28,213 nt of DNA. Source: Planctomycetota bacterium. Lineage in GTDB: Bacteria > Planctomycetota > Planctomycetia > Pirellulales > Pirellulaceae. The notes beneath the pieces were generated by a model. That model had not been told where the DNA came from, made no database searches, and saw nothing but the letters and a program-made list of their open reading frames with translations. Below, piece after piece: positions 1 through 7,614 of this stretch. Position 1 is the stretch's first letter. Each line of letters begins with the position of its first letter. The stretch is taken from assembly GCA_029259935.1 (NCBI GenBank), contig JAJDEH010000229.1, positions 1-28,213 of the forward strand. Reading direction: 5' to 3'. A program made the translations under genes and the position numbers.

Positions 1-94
1 TGACCGTGGTACCCGAGGGAGGAGCCGTATGAGGTAGTTCTTCACGTACGGATCTGCGCGGGGGGCGGCTCGAGAGAGCCGTTCCTACCGCGAC
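1..94 (+). mobile_element. 3' end of a group II intron (domains V and VI); body off the left edge
   Basis: Positions 22-54 have the layout of group II intron domain V: GAGCCGTA (22-29) pairs with TACGGATC (47-54), with one mismatch opposite the catalytic AGC triad. A second short helix and a small loop lie between, and a two-base bulge precedes the distal strand. Domain VI follows: CGGCTC (66-71) and GAGCCG (76-81) form a perfect hairpin with a GAGA loop, and an outer helix pairs CGCGG (57-61) with CCGCG (88-92). A87 is unpaired next to that helix and seven bases before C94, where the branch-point adenosine is expected, so the 3' splice site is put at about 94. The intron's reverse transcriptase would lie upstream, outside the window. 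The domain V loop is not the usual GNRA, which may be a subclass feature or decay. Confidence 0.72.
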
Positions 95-100
95 CATAGT

Positions 101-483
101 TTAAAGGGCGTCCGAAAAGGGCCCCCATATTTTAATTGCAATGAAAAAAGGGAAAACGTGATCTCGTTCACGAATCACCGCGACGGGCTTTTGCCTAAAT
201 GAAGAGCTTGGCAGAATGATTTCTTGTCCGTCTTCCGGTTGAGATGAATTGGCGACCCTATCTTCAATTATTCCGCCGTCCATCAACGAGCTTTGTATTG
301 CTACGTTCGATCAACAGAACAGCGGGCTGTTGCTGGTTGGTCAACGCGGATCGTCAGTTTTCGTGGGCTTCGTTGGTCCATCAAATCAATGGTGTACGGG
401 TCGCACTCGATTTTGTAAAATGGATGCAGAGGGTAGGTGATCGCCATTTTCGTGGCGACATTTCCGTGGCGCGGGGCAAGCAT
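101..483 (-). pseudogene. Possible decayed small gene of recombinase/transposase-associated type
   Basis: Reading leftwards from 483, one frame gives about 60 residues with an ITYPLHPFY motif and a later LTIRVDQP stretch, then stops at TAG (301-303). After a frame change, 286-101 stays open and contains a KPVAVIRERDH stretch. The ITxPxHPFY motif and the proline-rich middle resemble, from memory, short companion proteins found beside recombinase or transposase genes (DUF5372-like), but I cannot confirm this. There is no ribosome binding site, no single frame covers the whole, and the ATG at 483 is not preceded by coding-like sequence. The neighbouring group II intron end fits a graveyard of mobile DNA. 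It may be nothing. Confidence 0.22.
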
Positions 484-788
484 GACTTCGCCAGGTTATT
501 TCCCTCAAAAGCCAATGGGGCCAAAGGCACATTTTGTGAAACGCCGTTTACGGTGACGGGGAGAACTATGCGCCTGCTCGGTTTGTAACGCTTGCAAGAT
601 TGCAAACGTTTTTAGTTTGATTCGCTGAGTCAGGACGGACTCGGCGTTGTGGTAACTCCTTTGAGTGTTTTCATTTGGGCAGTGAAATGAAGAACCGAAC
701 GGTATCCAGCAGGCGGTCGCTCGTATGTTACACGGGTCGAGCTGCCCCGCTTTGCGTGAACCGATTGGCGGAATGTTGGTTGCCTGAT

Positions 789-861
789 TATGGCTCGCAC
801 CAAGGCGCGAAGACACGAAGGCACCAAGGAAAAGGCTTAGCTTTTCTGTACCTTTGTGTGC
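789..861. repeat. Imperfect palindrome of the 'CACGAAGG' intergenic type
   Basis: The left half reads GCGAAGACACGAAGGCACC and the right half TGTACCTTTGTGTGC, with an inner hairpin GAAAAG-gcttag-CTTTTC. Similar sequences, with CACGAAGG facing CCTTTGTG, are common between genes in planctomycete genomes. A related but different copy is at 27516-27596. No long T tract follows, so it is not a standard intrinsic terminator. Confidence 0.55.
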
Positions 862-1034
862 AAAAACAAGCACTAGCCGCATCGTGGCTTGCGTTCGTAT
901 AATGCATGGGTGAGGAAAGTAACGCGTAGTTCGCCCGGCCAAGTCCTGTTCGTTGCACACCCTCTTTGCTAGTATTGGCCGTCTTCGTGACGGCGGGCCG
1001 CGTGACGAATTGAGAGGCGAAAAAGGAATCCATT

Positions 1035-1895
1035 ATGTCGGTATCGATGTTGCGTCAAGGAAAGGTTCGCGACCTTTACGATCTCGGCGATCGCTTGCTG
1101 ATGGTGGCCAGCGACCGTATTAGCGCCTTTGATTGGGTGCTGCCCAACGACATTCCCGATAAGGGCCGCGTGCTGACGCAGATTAGCAAGTTCTGGTTTG
1201 ATGTGCTGGACGTGCCCCATCATCTGATTTCGACCGATGTCAGGTCGATCACGATTCCCGACGGGCTGACCGCGGAATACCTCGACGGGCGCTCGATGAT
1301 CGTCCGCAAGTGCGAAGTGGTGCCGGTCGAATGTGTCGTTCGCGGATACTTGAGTGGATCGGGTTTGAAGGAATATCAAAACAATCAAACCGTGTGCGGT
1401 ATCTCGCTGCCGGCTGGATTGGTGAACAGTTCCAAGTTGGACGAATTCATTTTCACTCCGGCCACGAAAGAAGAATCGGGGCACGATGTTAATATATCCT
1501 TTGAGCGGATGATCGAGATCGTTGGCGCGGAAACGGCCGAAGAGCTGCGGCGACGAAGTGTCGATATCTATCAGCGCGGCACGGCATTGGCGGCGGAAAA
1601 GGGAATCATCATTGCCGATACCAAGTTCGAGTGGGGAGTGCACGACGGACAGCTCATCCTAATCGATGAAGTGCTGACGCCCGACAGTTCTCGGTTCTGG
1701 CCTGCGGAGTTTTACGAAGCGGGCCAGGCGCAGCCCTCGTTCGACAAGCAGTTTGTGCGCGACTATTTGGAAACCACCGATTGGGATAAGAACAGCGAGC
1801 CGCCGGAACTGCCTGACGAAGTGATCGCTAAGACTCGCGAGAAATACATTGAGGCATTTGAACAACTGACGGGCCAGTCGTTTGCTTGGAAGTAG
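1035..1895 (+). CDS. purC: Phosphoribosylaminoimidazole-succinocarboxamide synthase (SAICAR synthetase)
   Basis: Cytosolic enzyme of de novo purine synthesis that joins CAIR and aspartate using ATP to give SAICAR. The 286-residue product starts with the family's [25 protein letters not shown] block (about residues 9-33). It also carries [15 protein letters not shown] (about 117-132) and a late [12 protein letters not shown] stretch (about 211-222), which are the nucleotide and substrate regions of the long SAICAR synthetase form of about 290-300 residues. ATG 1035 is preceded by an A-rich AAAAAGGAA run that serves as ribosome binding site. It stands alone here and converges on the kdsA operon, with an IS21 element now in between. 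No frameshift or missing motif is seen. Confidence 0.97.
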   Translation: MSVSMLRQGKVRDLYDLGDRLLMVASDRISAFDWVLPNDIPDKGRVLTQISKFWFDVLDVPHHLISTDVRSITIPDGLTAEYLDGRSMIVRKCEVVPVECVVRGYLSGSGLKEYQNNQTVCGISLPAGLVNSSKLDEFIFTPATKEESGHDVNISFERMIEIVGAETAEELRRRSVDIYQRGTALAAEKGIIIADTKFEWGVHDGQLILIDEVLTPDSSRFWPAEFYEAGQAQPSFDKQFVRDYLETTDWDKNSEPPELPDEVIAKTREKYIEAFEQLTGQSFAWK

Positions 1896-1920
1896 GAGTG
1901 GTTGGCGCGGAAGAGGCAGA

Positions 1921-2016
1921 CGGACCCCCTCTAGCTCCCCCTTGGCAAGGGGGAGAAACAAAAGGGGATAAACCCCTTGGCAAAGTGGAGAGACAAAAGG
2001 GGATCAACCCCTTGGT
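1921..2016. repeat. Palindromic 'CCCCTTGGCAAGGGG' repeat cluster, left part
   Basis: Just after purC, 1935-1955 is a perfect palindrome with 10-base arms (CTCCCCCTTG / CAAGGGGGAG) around one central base. Two further related units of about 35 bases follow (about 1953-2015), each with a small hairpin AAGGGGAT-n-AACCCCTT. Related sequence continues on the far side of the IS element (4766-4840), and another cluster lies at 14195-14270. In RNA the long arms could act as a bidirectional 3'-end structure for convergent genes, but there is no clear T tract. Confidence 0.7.
2010..2015. repeat. Direct repeat flanking the IS21 element, left copy
   Basis: CCTTGG lies one base before the left terminus and recurs immediately after the right terminus at 4766-4771. 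IS21-family elements make short target duplications of about 4-8 bp. The motif also belongs to the local palindromic repeat, so part of the match could be coincidental. Removing the element and one copy rebuilds a normal AACCCCTTGGCAAAGGGG repeat unit. Confidence 0.6.
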
Positions 2017-2138
2017 TGTCGTGGGGCGCGTTAGAACCGGCCAGAGATGGGCGCGTCAAAATCGACAGGTGAACGGTTGTCGACTGTTGAGCATTGTTGC
2101 TAATCGTTTCTGATTGTGCCATACCCGGTGGGCGCGTT
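2017..2138. repeat. Left terminal repeats of the IS21 element
   Basis: Inverted copy of the right end (4713-4765) over about 50 bases with scattered mismatches, followed by a third GGGCGCGTT copy at 2130-2138 that the right end lacks. These are the likely IstA binding sites. The unequal numbers (three left, two right) are a common IS21 arrangement. Confidence 0.8.
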
Positions 2139-2269
2139 TGGCTGGTTTTGACTCTTCAGAGGTCTCGACTAACATGCCATTGCTTGGTGAAACGGAACGA
2201 AGCTCTGCTGAGGAGCAACTTCGCGAGGGATAGCCAAGTCTGGGCGGAAGTATGTTTTCGCCATCCGAG

Positions 2270-2299
2270 CGCCTGACTCGTTTTGAGTCGGGCGTTTTT
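2270..2299 (+). terminator. Intrinsic terminator inside the IS21 left end, reading toward istB's 3' end
   Basis: CGCCTGACTC (2270-2279) pairs with GAGTCGGGCG (2285-2294) in a 10-bp stem with one G-T wobble and a 5-base loop, followed by TTTTT (2295-2299). It works only for + strand transcripts; on the other strand no T run follows. No + strand gene lies between the IS end and here, so it would stop read-through from purC or outside before it runs antisense into istB-istA. A smaller hairpin just upstream (GGCGGAA...TTTCGCC, about 2243-2262) could make this the end of a small structured RNA. Confidence 0.75.
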
Positions 2300-2348
2300 C
2301 TGGGTCGCACCAGAACGCATACTTTTGTCCAGCCATGCCTTAAAAAAC

Positions 2349-3128
2349 CTAATCCGCTTTCTTTTTTTGTGGGGCGTTTTTGGCCGGTTTGGACTCGTCC
2401 GCGTTTTTGCCTCTGAGCCGGTAGCTGCGGCCAGTGATTTCGATCAGTTCCGCATCTTGTAGGAAGCGATCCAGAATCGCGGTGGCGGCGGGAACGTCGC
2501 CGATCAATTTGCCCCAATCTTCCAGTGGTCGATTCGACGTCATCATGGTGCTGCGTAGTTCGTGGCGACGCATGGTGATCTCGAACAGAAACTCACCGCT
2601 CTTCTTGGGCAGTTGCTTCATGCCCATGTCGTCCAGGATGAGCAGATCGGGCTTGAGATATTTGGCCATCACTTTGTCGTGGCCTTCGAAGGCTTCGTCG
2701 TGCAGGAAGTCCCGCACGCAATCGAAGATGCTGCGATAGAAGACGGTGAATCCAGAGCGAATCAGTTCGCGCCCCACGCTTTGCACGATGTGGCTTTTTC
2801 CCACGCCGGGAGGTCCCACCAGAATCGCATCGCGGCACTTGCGGACGAAGTCGCCGGTGGCCATTTGATAGATCTGTTTTTGCCGGATCGATACGTTGAA
2901 CTGCCAGTCGAAATCATCGAGCAGTTTCTGGTCGCGAAAGGCGGCGGATTTCGTGCGCCGCGCGACGAGGCGATCGTGGCGCACGGCCAACTCGTCTTGC
3001 AGAATCAGCTCCAGGAATTCGGCATGGCTCAGTCGCGAGGCGGTTGCTTCCTGGAGACGAACTTCCAGCGACTCGACGAGGCCACTCAGACGCAGACGTT
3101 TCAAAGCGTCACGAAGATTTACGTTCAT
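2349..3128 (-). CDS. istB: IS21-family transposition helper ATPase IstB
   Basis: AAA+ ATPase related to DnaC that works with IstA in target capture. The 259-residue protein has the IstB N-terminal region (about 1-75), a Walker A motif GPPGVGKS (105-112), Walker B LLILDD (162-167) and a sensor-like MTSNRP motif (about 198-203), then a lysine-rich tail. Its ATG (3126-3128) lies inside the end of istA, giving a 20-base overlap and probable translational coupling. The length fits the family (about 240-260) and no disruption is seen. Confidence 0.96.
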   Translation of the reverse strand: MNVNLRDALKRLRLSGLVESLEVRLQEATASRLSHAEFLELILQDELAVRHDRLVARRTKSAAFRDQKLLDDFDWQFNVSIRQKQIYQMATGDFVRKCRDAILVGPPGVGKSHIVQSVGRELIRSGFTVFYRSIFDCVRDFLHDEAFEGHDKVMAKYLKPDLLILDDMGMKQLPKKSGEFLFEITMRRHELRSTMMTSNRPLEDWGKLIGDVPAATAILDRFLQDAELIEITGRSYRLRGKNADESKPAKNAPQKKKAD

Positions 3129-4653
3129 GGAATCTTTCCTTTCGAAAGGCAGTTAAAGAGGCGAGTGAATAGTCACTCAGGGGACGAATAATTGGATGCT
3201 CTTGGAGAAAGTCGAATTGCTGTTGTTGCTCACTAGCTCCGCGTTTGAGCAACTCACGAATCGTGCGCAGCCGATGGGTGCCATGCGCCAGTGCGGTCTG
3301 GCAGGCTGTCTCGATCGCTTCGCTATCGTGTTTGGCCGCCAGTGCTTTTAAGCCGACCAGAACACGCACCGCCTGGATGCCGCGGACCTGGGCCGTCGCA
3401 TCGGCCCACTGCTTGGTGTGTGGCCCGATCGTCGAGATTGGCCGCAACAGCGCGTCCGTGCCTCGCTCGACGGCGGAGACTTTTTCTTGGGGAATGTGTT
3501 GACTCGCAGTGCGGAAACGACCTGGCTCGGCCTTGGCGTGGACGGCGATCACTTCCCAATGCCGATTGAACACACGCACCATCCGCGAGTCCCATCGCGC
3601 CCACACACGACTGCCCACATATTCGGGCGGAGCGGAGTAGAACGCCTTGTCCACTTCCACGTGACCATCACGGCTCACCGTGCGGCGAGCTTCCTGGAAG
3701 GAAGGAAAGCGATCACGCGGCAGCGGCAACAACGCGCCTCGTTCCGACTGCTCGAAGAGCTTGCCGACTTGTTGCTTGGTTGTGCCGTGGATCCGCGTAT
3801 CGGCGACGCTGCTTTCCCACTCCAACAGATGATCGTTCTGATCAGCAAGGCTCTTGAACTGGCGGCCTTTCAACGCGTTGTTCTTGGCGTACTTCACGCC
3901 GTTCTCGATCTTACCTTTATGCTGCGGCGTATACGGCTTGGTGGGGACGAACGCCGAACCATAGTGAGCGGCAAACGATTGCAGCTTGGGATGCACTTCC
4001 GGGTCGTACCAATCGGCGCGCGCCACGGCCGCCTTCAAGTTGTCAATTACTAGCCGCTTCGGCACACCGCCGAAATAATGAAAGGCGTTCTCCAACGCCG
4101 CGATGAAGTTGTCGCTTGTCTGCCGCCAGACCACTTCGCTGTAGCCTTTGCGCGAGTGGCTCAATACAATCCGAAACAGCCACGGCCGGCGGACCTTTCC
4201 ATCGGCATCGACCACCGGCGCCCCCGTGCCAAAGTCGATTTGCGCTTCCTCGCCTGCTGCCGTTTCGATCCGCCGCACCGGCAACGGCAGCTTCGCTTCC
4301 AGTTTGCCCACGAACCGCCGCACGCTGTAGTAACTTCCGGTGAATCCGTGATCGCTTCGAAGGTCCTGAAAGATCCGCCGCGCCGAGAGCCCTTGCTCTA
4401 GCTTGCCGTGGATCACCTCCGAAAACGGCTGACACGCACTCGCTGGGCCTGGCGGATGTGGACCGACTGGCTCGGACCCGGTGGGCGGAGCACCGCCTAA
4501 AGGGTGGTCCGGCGGGTTTTGAAGTTGGCGGACATACTTGCCCACCGAGCCGCGATCGATCCCCAGCAGTTGCGCGATCTTGCGGTTGGAATGTCCGGAT
4601 TGGTGAAGTGTCTGAATCGCGTTGATCTTCGCCATCGAAAGTTGATTCGCCAT
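3109..4653 (-). CDS. istA: IS21-family transposase IstA
   Basis: DDE recombinase that cuts and joins the element's ends. The 514-residue protein begins with a helix-turn-helix (about 8-42, IQTLHQSGHSNRKIAQLLGI). The catalytic core has D140 (AQIDFG), D204 (VIDNLKAAV) and E250 (HKGKIENGVKY), the D-D-E triad with the short D-E spacing of this family. A proline-rich linker (about 47-72) follows the HTH. ATG 4653 is preceded by a strong AGGAGG a few bases upstream. The last codons overlap the start of istB. All motifs are intact, so the product should be functional. Confidence 0.97.
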   Translation of the reverse strand: MANQLSMAKINAIQTLHQSGHSNRKIAQLLGIDRGSVGKYVRQLQNPPDHPLGGAPPTGSEPVGPHPPGPASACQPFSEVIHGKLEQGLSARRIFQDLRSDHGFTGSYYSVRRFVGKLEAKLPLPVRRIETAAGEEAQIDFGTGAPVVDADGKVRRPWLFRIVLSHSRKGYSEVVWRQTSDNFIAALENAFHYFGGVPKRLVIDNLKAAVARADWYDPEVHPKLQSFAAHYGSAFVPTKPYTPQHKGKIENGVKYAKNNALKGRQFKSLADQNDHLLEWESSVADTRIHGTTKQQVGKLFEQSERGALLPLPRDRFPSFQEARRTVSRDGHVEVDKAFYSAPPEYVGSRVWARWDSRMVRVFNRHWEVIAVHAKAEPGRFRTASQHIPQEKVSAVERGTDALLRPISTIGPHTKQWADATAQVRGIQAVRVLVGLKALAAKHDSEAIETACQTALAHGTHRLRTIRELLKRGASEQQQQFDFLQEHPIIRPLSDYSLASLTAFRKERFHERKSS

Positions 4654-4712
4654 GATGAGTACCTCCTACACTCATCGTGCTTGAGGCAATCTGACGAATC
4701 TTGGCCTTTATA

Positions 4713-4765
4713 AATGGCCGATTTCAACGCGCCCTCTCGTGGCTGGTTTAACGCGCCCCCTGACA
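4713..4765. repeat. Right terminal repeats of the IS21 element
   Basis: The reverse complement matches 2017-2070 and carries two GGGCGCGTT units. The istA promoter must lie in or just inside this end; a TATAAA element sits at the inner edge of the repeat on the istA strand, within the palindrome GGCC-atttataaa-GGCC, but no well-spaced -35 is clear. Confidence 0.78.
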
Positions 4766-4854
4766 CCTTGGCAAAGGGGGAGAAGCGCAAGGGGAAACAC
4801 ATGGGGAGAAATGCCTTGGCAATGGGGACAACTGAGGGAGAACTGGACGGCGCG
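4766..4854. repeat. Palindromic 'CCTTGGCAAAGGGG' repeat cluster, right part, with IS21 flanking repeat
   Basis: Starts with CCTTGG (4766-4771), the second copy of the IS-flanking direct repeat, and continues as CAAAGGGGGAG and a degenerate further unit with CCTTGGCAATGGGG (about 4814-4827). It is the other half of the cluster at 1921-2016, split by the IS. The cluster once filled the convergent space between purC and the lipoprotein gene. Confidence 0.65.
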
Positions 4855-6726
4855 CTATTGGGGTGGATCGTCGCCACTCAGAAGACGGCCGCGCAGACGG
4901 TTGCCGTGCTTTTGGGGCGAGTTGTCCGTGAAGTAGATCTCGCGGGCTTCCTTGAGTTGTCCGAGAGCTTCGTGGGTGCGGCCGAGATTATAGGTCATGC
5001 CCCCGCGCCAGATTACGCTGTTCTCCATTTTCTCGGCCCTCTTCAGCCAGTTGGCGGCGTCGCCGTAGTCGCCGCCTTCGTAGTGCGACAGCGCAAGCCA
5101 GTAGCCGGCGTGGACCTTGGTCAACAGAAAGGCAATTTGAAACTGTCGCACGCGGCTTTGAAAATCAACGCCGCCTTCGTCTTTCTGTTTCACGATTCCA
5201 AAGGCTTTCTGCAACGCTTCGTCCTGATGTAAGTTTTTGAGATACTCGTCGCGAATGTTTCTTGCATCGAGAAAGTGTGATTTGGCACCGGCCACGGTTT
5301 CGTCTTCAAGCCGCTGAAGCTGTCCTTCGAAGTATTGAAGCCGTCCCTGAACGAGCGAATGATATCCCTCGAAAATCTGTTCTGACTGAAAAACGAACGC
5401 GGCGGCTCGAGGGTTCACGCGAACCAAATGTTCGAGTCGCCGGCGATAAAGAATGGCCTTATAGGGAGCATTCCATAGGCCGACGCTAAAGCCGTATTTC
5501 CCACGCAGTTCTTGCTCCAGCGGATCGGGATCGAACGTCAACACCGCTTTGTATTCCCCGGTGAGCCGCTGTTGAATGGCCAGCATCCTTTGCGACAGAA
5601 ACTCTGGCGCGACATCGATCATGGCGACCAGTTCCGTGAGTTCGGTGGCCGTCACCGGATAGAGTAGTTCTTCGCCATCGCCCTCGGTCCAATTCAAGGC
5701 CGATAGCAATTCGGGATTCTGTTTGACTTCGCTGAGCGTGGCGATCGGTGTCTTTTCTCCGGGGATCGGCAAGCCAAGTCGGGTGTCGAAAAGAAACAGG
5801 CGGTCGCCGATGTAAGCGGCCGGCAGCCAATCGGTTGCCTTGGAGATTCGGCCGGTGTCGTCATAGCCGAGCATGATCACCGGAATACCTACTTGGCGAG
5901 CCAAATGGATGAAGACTCGCGCGCGCTCGCTGGCGTCGCCCCGTCCATATAGCAAGATCTGCCAGGGGTAGTGCTGTTCGCCGGGACCGGGCGTAAGCAC
6001 GTCCTGTTGCTTCGGCGTGCCCGGCTTCGGTCCGGCGGTCTTGTCGTCCGTCTTTTGAGGATCGGGGTCCAACTGAATGTTGCGAACGGTCCAGTCAAAA
6101 AGGCGCAAGCAGATGGCTAGTTGATAGGCATCTTCAACGGAAAGCGAGGAATCGAGTATCGTCAGCGCGGTGGCCAATCGGTCGTCCGTCCGCTCGAATT
6201 CGGCGCGGGCTTCGTCGTCCATCCCCTTGGTCGCCCGGTCGACAAGGTACTGAAAGTCGCGCACTCGTGACGGGTCGGACACCCAACTGGAAATCTGCTT
6301 CATCCAGAGAGTTTCTTTTAAGAAGTCGACGTCGCGCGCCGTGAATTCCATTTTCGCCAGGTTGCGACGCAACTCAAGTGCGTCGAAGCGATCGGGCAGC
6401 CGGTTCACGAGCTGAGTTGGCTCCCAGTCGGGGTCGGAATGCTGCTGCTTGGCCCAACGCGTCAGTGTTAGCAATACGGAGTGGCTGGCGGTACTTGGAT
6501 CGTAGTCGTTGAAGTTGCTCCAAACATTGAGAAAGTCGGCGAAGTCGTCTCGAACCTTGTCTCCCTGTGTTTGGGTTGTTGCAACGCGTATGTTGCCCTG
6601 CGGGGGCCGGCATCCGCTGAATCCAAGGCAGAGGCTCAGCGCGGCCACGCCCAAAGAGAGGTTCACGCCCAAGGTGCGAAGCAGCACGCCACGGAATTTG
6701 CGGGCGATTACGGTGTTGTTTGTCAA
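4855..6726 (-). CDS. Planctomycete lipoprotein with transglutaminase-like core and C-terminal TPR-like helices
   Basis: About 623 residues from the TTG at 6726. An arginine-bearing start and a hydrophobic stretch end in a lipobox LGFSGC (Cys about 39), so it is probably membrane-anchored and faces the periplasm. The middle has ERARVFIHLARQVGIPVIMLGY followed by WLPAAYIGDRLFLFDTRLGLPIPG, a layout seen in transglutaminase-like proteins of planctomycetes; a catalytic cysteine is not evident. The last 100 residues contain TPR-like helix pairs (GDYGDAANWLKRAEKM; LGRTHEALGQLKEAREIYF). The start is ambiguous: upstream in frame are only further TTG codons, one per unit of an 18-bp tandem repeat, up to 6780, where the frame would overlap the kdsA stop. 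It is the last gene of the DAG kinase-kdsA operon. The function is unknown; a cell-envelope role is inferred from the neighbours. Confidence 0.85.
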   Translation of the reverse strand: MTNNTVIARKFRGVLLRTLGVNLSLGVAALSLCLGFSGCRPPQGNIRVATTQTQGDKVRDDFADFLNVWSNFNDYDPSTASHSVLLTLTRWAKQQHSDPDWEPTQLVNRLPDRFDALELRRNLAKMEFTARDVDFLKETLWMKQISSWVSDPSRVRDFQYLVDRATKGMDDEARAEFERTDDRLATALTILDSSLSVEDAYQLAICLRLFDWTVRNIQLDPDPQKTDDKTAGPKPGTPKQQDVLTPGPGEQHYPWQILLYGRGDASERARVFIHLARQVGIPVIMLGYDDTGRISKATDWLPAAYIGDRLFLFDTRLGLPIPGEKTPIATLSEVKQNPELLSALNWTEGDGEELLYPVTATELTELVAMIDVAPEFLSQRMLAIQQRLTGEYKAVLTFDPDPLEQELRGKYGFSVGLWNAPYKAILYRRRLEHLVRVNPRAAAFVFQSEQIFEGYHSLVQGRLQYFEGQLQRLEDETVAGAKSHFLDARNIRDEYLKNLHQDEALQKAFGIVKQKDEGGVDFQSRVRQFQIAFLLTKVHAGYWLALSHYEGGDYGDAANWLKRAEKMENSVIWRGGMTYNLGRTHEALGQLKEAREIYFTDNSPQKHGNRLRGRLLSGDDPPQ

Positions 6727-6786
6727 TGAAGCGTTGCTAGTCAATGAAGCGTTGCTAATCAATGAAGCGTTGCTAATCAATGAAGC
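6723..6786. repeat. 18-bp tandem repeat, about 3.5 copies, at the kdsA / lipoprotein junction
   Basis: TCAATGAAGC recurs at 6723, 6741, 6759 and 6777, a strict 18-base period with one substitution. On the coding strand the unit is CAACGCTTCATTGATTAG, which contains the last codons and stop codon of kdsA (FID-stop). In the kdsA frame the copies read QRFID-stop three times and finally QRFID-KQHRN. In the lipoprotein frame they read SNASLI or SNASLT, with a TTG in each unit. Confidence 0.93.
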
Positions 6787-7606
6787 TCTCCACGGTTTCT
6801 CGAATGGCGAGGATTCTTTTCAACAGCTTGGGAAGTTCTTGCAAGGGCACCATGTTGGGCCCGTCGCTAGGTGATTGGGCGGGATCGTGATGCGTTTCCA
6901 CGAAGAGGCCGTCGATACCGATCGCGGTCGCGGCGCGGGCCAACGGTTCGACCATCGCGCGATTTCCGCCGGTGGTTGCTCCCAAGCCGCTCGGTTGCTG
7001 CACACTGTGGGTCGCGTCGAAGACGACGGGCGTCCCCAACTGTCGCATCAGCGGCAGTGACTGCATGTCGTTGACCAAGCGGCCGTAGCCAAAAAATGTC
7101 CCGCGTTCACACAGCAGTACATTCGAGCAGCCCGCCGACTCGAGCTTGTCCACCACGTGTTTCATGTCACCAGGTGCCATGAACTGTCCCTTCTTTACGT
7201 TGACGGCTTTTTTGGTCGCGGCGGCGGCTACCAGCAGATCGGTTTGTCGAGCCAAGAAAGCGGGAATTTGCAATAAGTCGCAGACTTGGCCGACCGCCGC
7301 GGCTTGATGCGATTCATGGACGTCCGTCGTGACCGGTAGACCGGTCTTTTGTTTTACCATTTCCAGCAGGCGCAGGCCCTCGTCGAGTCCTGGGCCGCGA
7401 TAGGATTCGATACTGGTCCGATTGGCTTTGTCGAACGAGCCCTTGAAGACAAGTTGAATCGCCAGATCGGCGGTCATCTGTCGCAGGCGATCGGCGATCG
7501 ACAGTACCAGATCTTCGTTTTCCAAAACACAAGGACCGGCGATCAGCAGTAACGGGCAACGTGTCCCGCACTGGTAGGGTCCAACGGCGGCAGGGTTGTT
7601 AGGCAC
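6773..7606 (-). CDS. kdsA: 3-deoxy-D-manno-octulosonate 8-phosphate synthase (KDO-8-P synthase)
   Basis: Condenses phosphoenolpyruvate with arabinose 5-phosphate to give KDO-8-phosphate, the precursor of the lipopolysaccharide inner-core sugar. The 277 residues contain AGPCVLEN (23-30), KGSFDKANR (55-63), the TDVHES and [12 protein letters not shown] blocks, [29 protein letters not shown] and [12 protein letters not shown]. The cysteine in AGPC (C26) sits where the metal-dependent enzyme of Aquifex has Cys and the metal-independent E. coli enzyme has Asn. With the His, Glu and Asp ligands also present (THSVQ, ETHHD, SPSDG), it is predicted to be the metal-dependent class. It is the middle gene of an operon: 8 bases after the lipid kinase and abutting the lipoprotein gene. 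Its C-terminus is bounded by an 18-bp tandem repeat. Confidence 0.97.
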   Translation of the reverse strand: MPNNPAAVGPYQCGTRCPLLLIAGPCVLENEDLVLSIADRLRQMTADLAIQLVFKGSFDKANRTSIESYRGPGLDEGLRLLEMVKQKTGLPVTTDVHESHQAAAVGQVCDLLQIPAFLARQTDLLVAAAATKKAVNVKKGQFMAPGDMKHVVDKLESAGCSNVLLCERGTFFGYGRLVNDMQSLPLMRQLGTPVVFDATHSVQQPSGLGATTGGNRAMVEPLARAATAIGIDGLFVETHHDPAQSPSDGPNMVPLQELPKLLKRILAIRETVESFID

Positions 7607-7614
7607 AATTCAGC

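Larger units (their letters stand above)
95..1034. other. Gene-poor region between the intron end and purC
   Basis: About 940 bases without a convincing intact gene. It holds the possible remnant at 101-483 and the hairpin repeat at 789-861. Open frames in 505-960 on the minus strand run through the repeat and show no family-like sequence. The purC promoter should lie in the last 100 bases, but no clear -35/-10 pair stands out. Confidence 0.5.
2017..4765 (-). mobile_element. Complete IS21-family insertion sequence (istA-istB)
   Basis: Both ends match as inverted repeats for about 50 bases: the left begins TGTCGTGGGGCGCGTTAGAA, and the reverse complement of the right begins TGTCAGGGGGCGCGTTAAAC. 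Inside the ends the motif GGGCGCGTY is iterated, at 2024-2032, 2049-2057 and 2130-2138 on the left and as its complement at 4726-4734 and 4750-4758 on the right. Iterated terminal repeats are typical of IS21, where they bind the transposase. The element encodes intact istA and istB on the minus strand and is flanked by CCTTGG. At about 2.75 kb it is slightly longer than typical IS21 elements, mainly because of 330 non-coding bases after istB. The intact genes and ends suggest a fairly recent, possibly active insertion. Confidence 0.9.

Noticed and set aside
505..960. A 151-codon minus-strand frame upstream of purC.
   Set aside because: It runs through the intergenic hairpin repeat, has low-complexity unrelated segments and no start signal.
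2562..4053. Long plus-strand open frames opposite istA and istB (2562-3191, 3418-4053).
   Set aside because: They are antisense to well-supported transposition genes with complete motifs; they have no ribosome binding site and no family-like sequence.
6723..6786. Tandem 18-bp units as a CRISPR-like array.
   Set aside because: The units are directly adjacent without spacers and derive from the end of kdsA.
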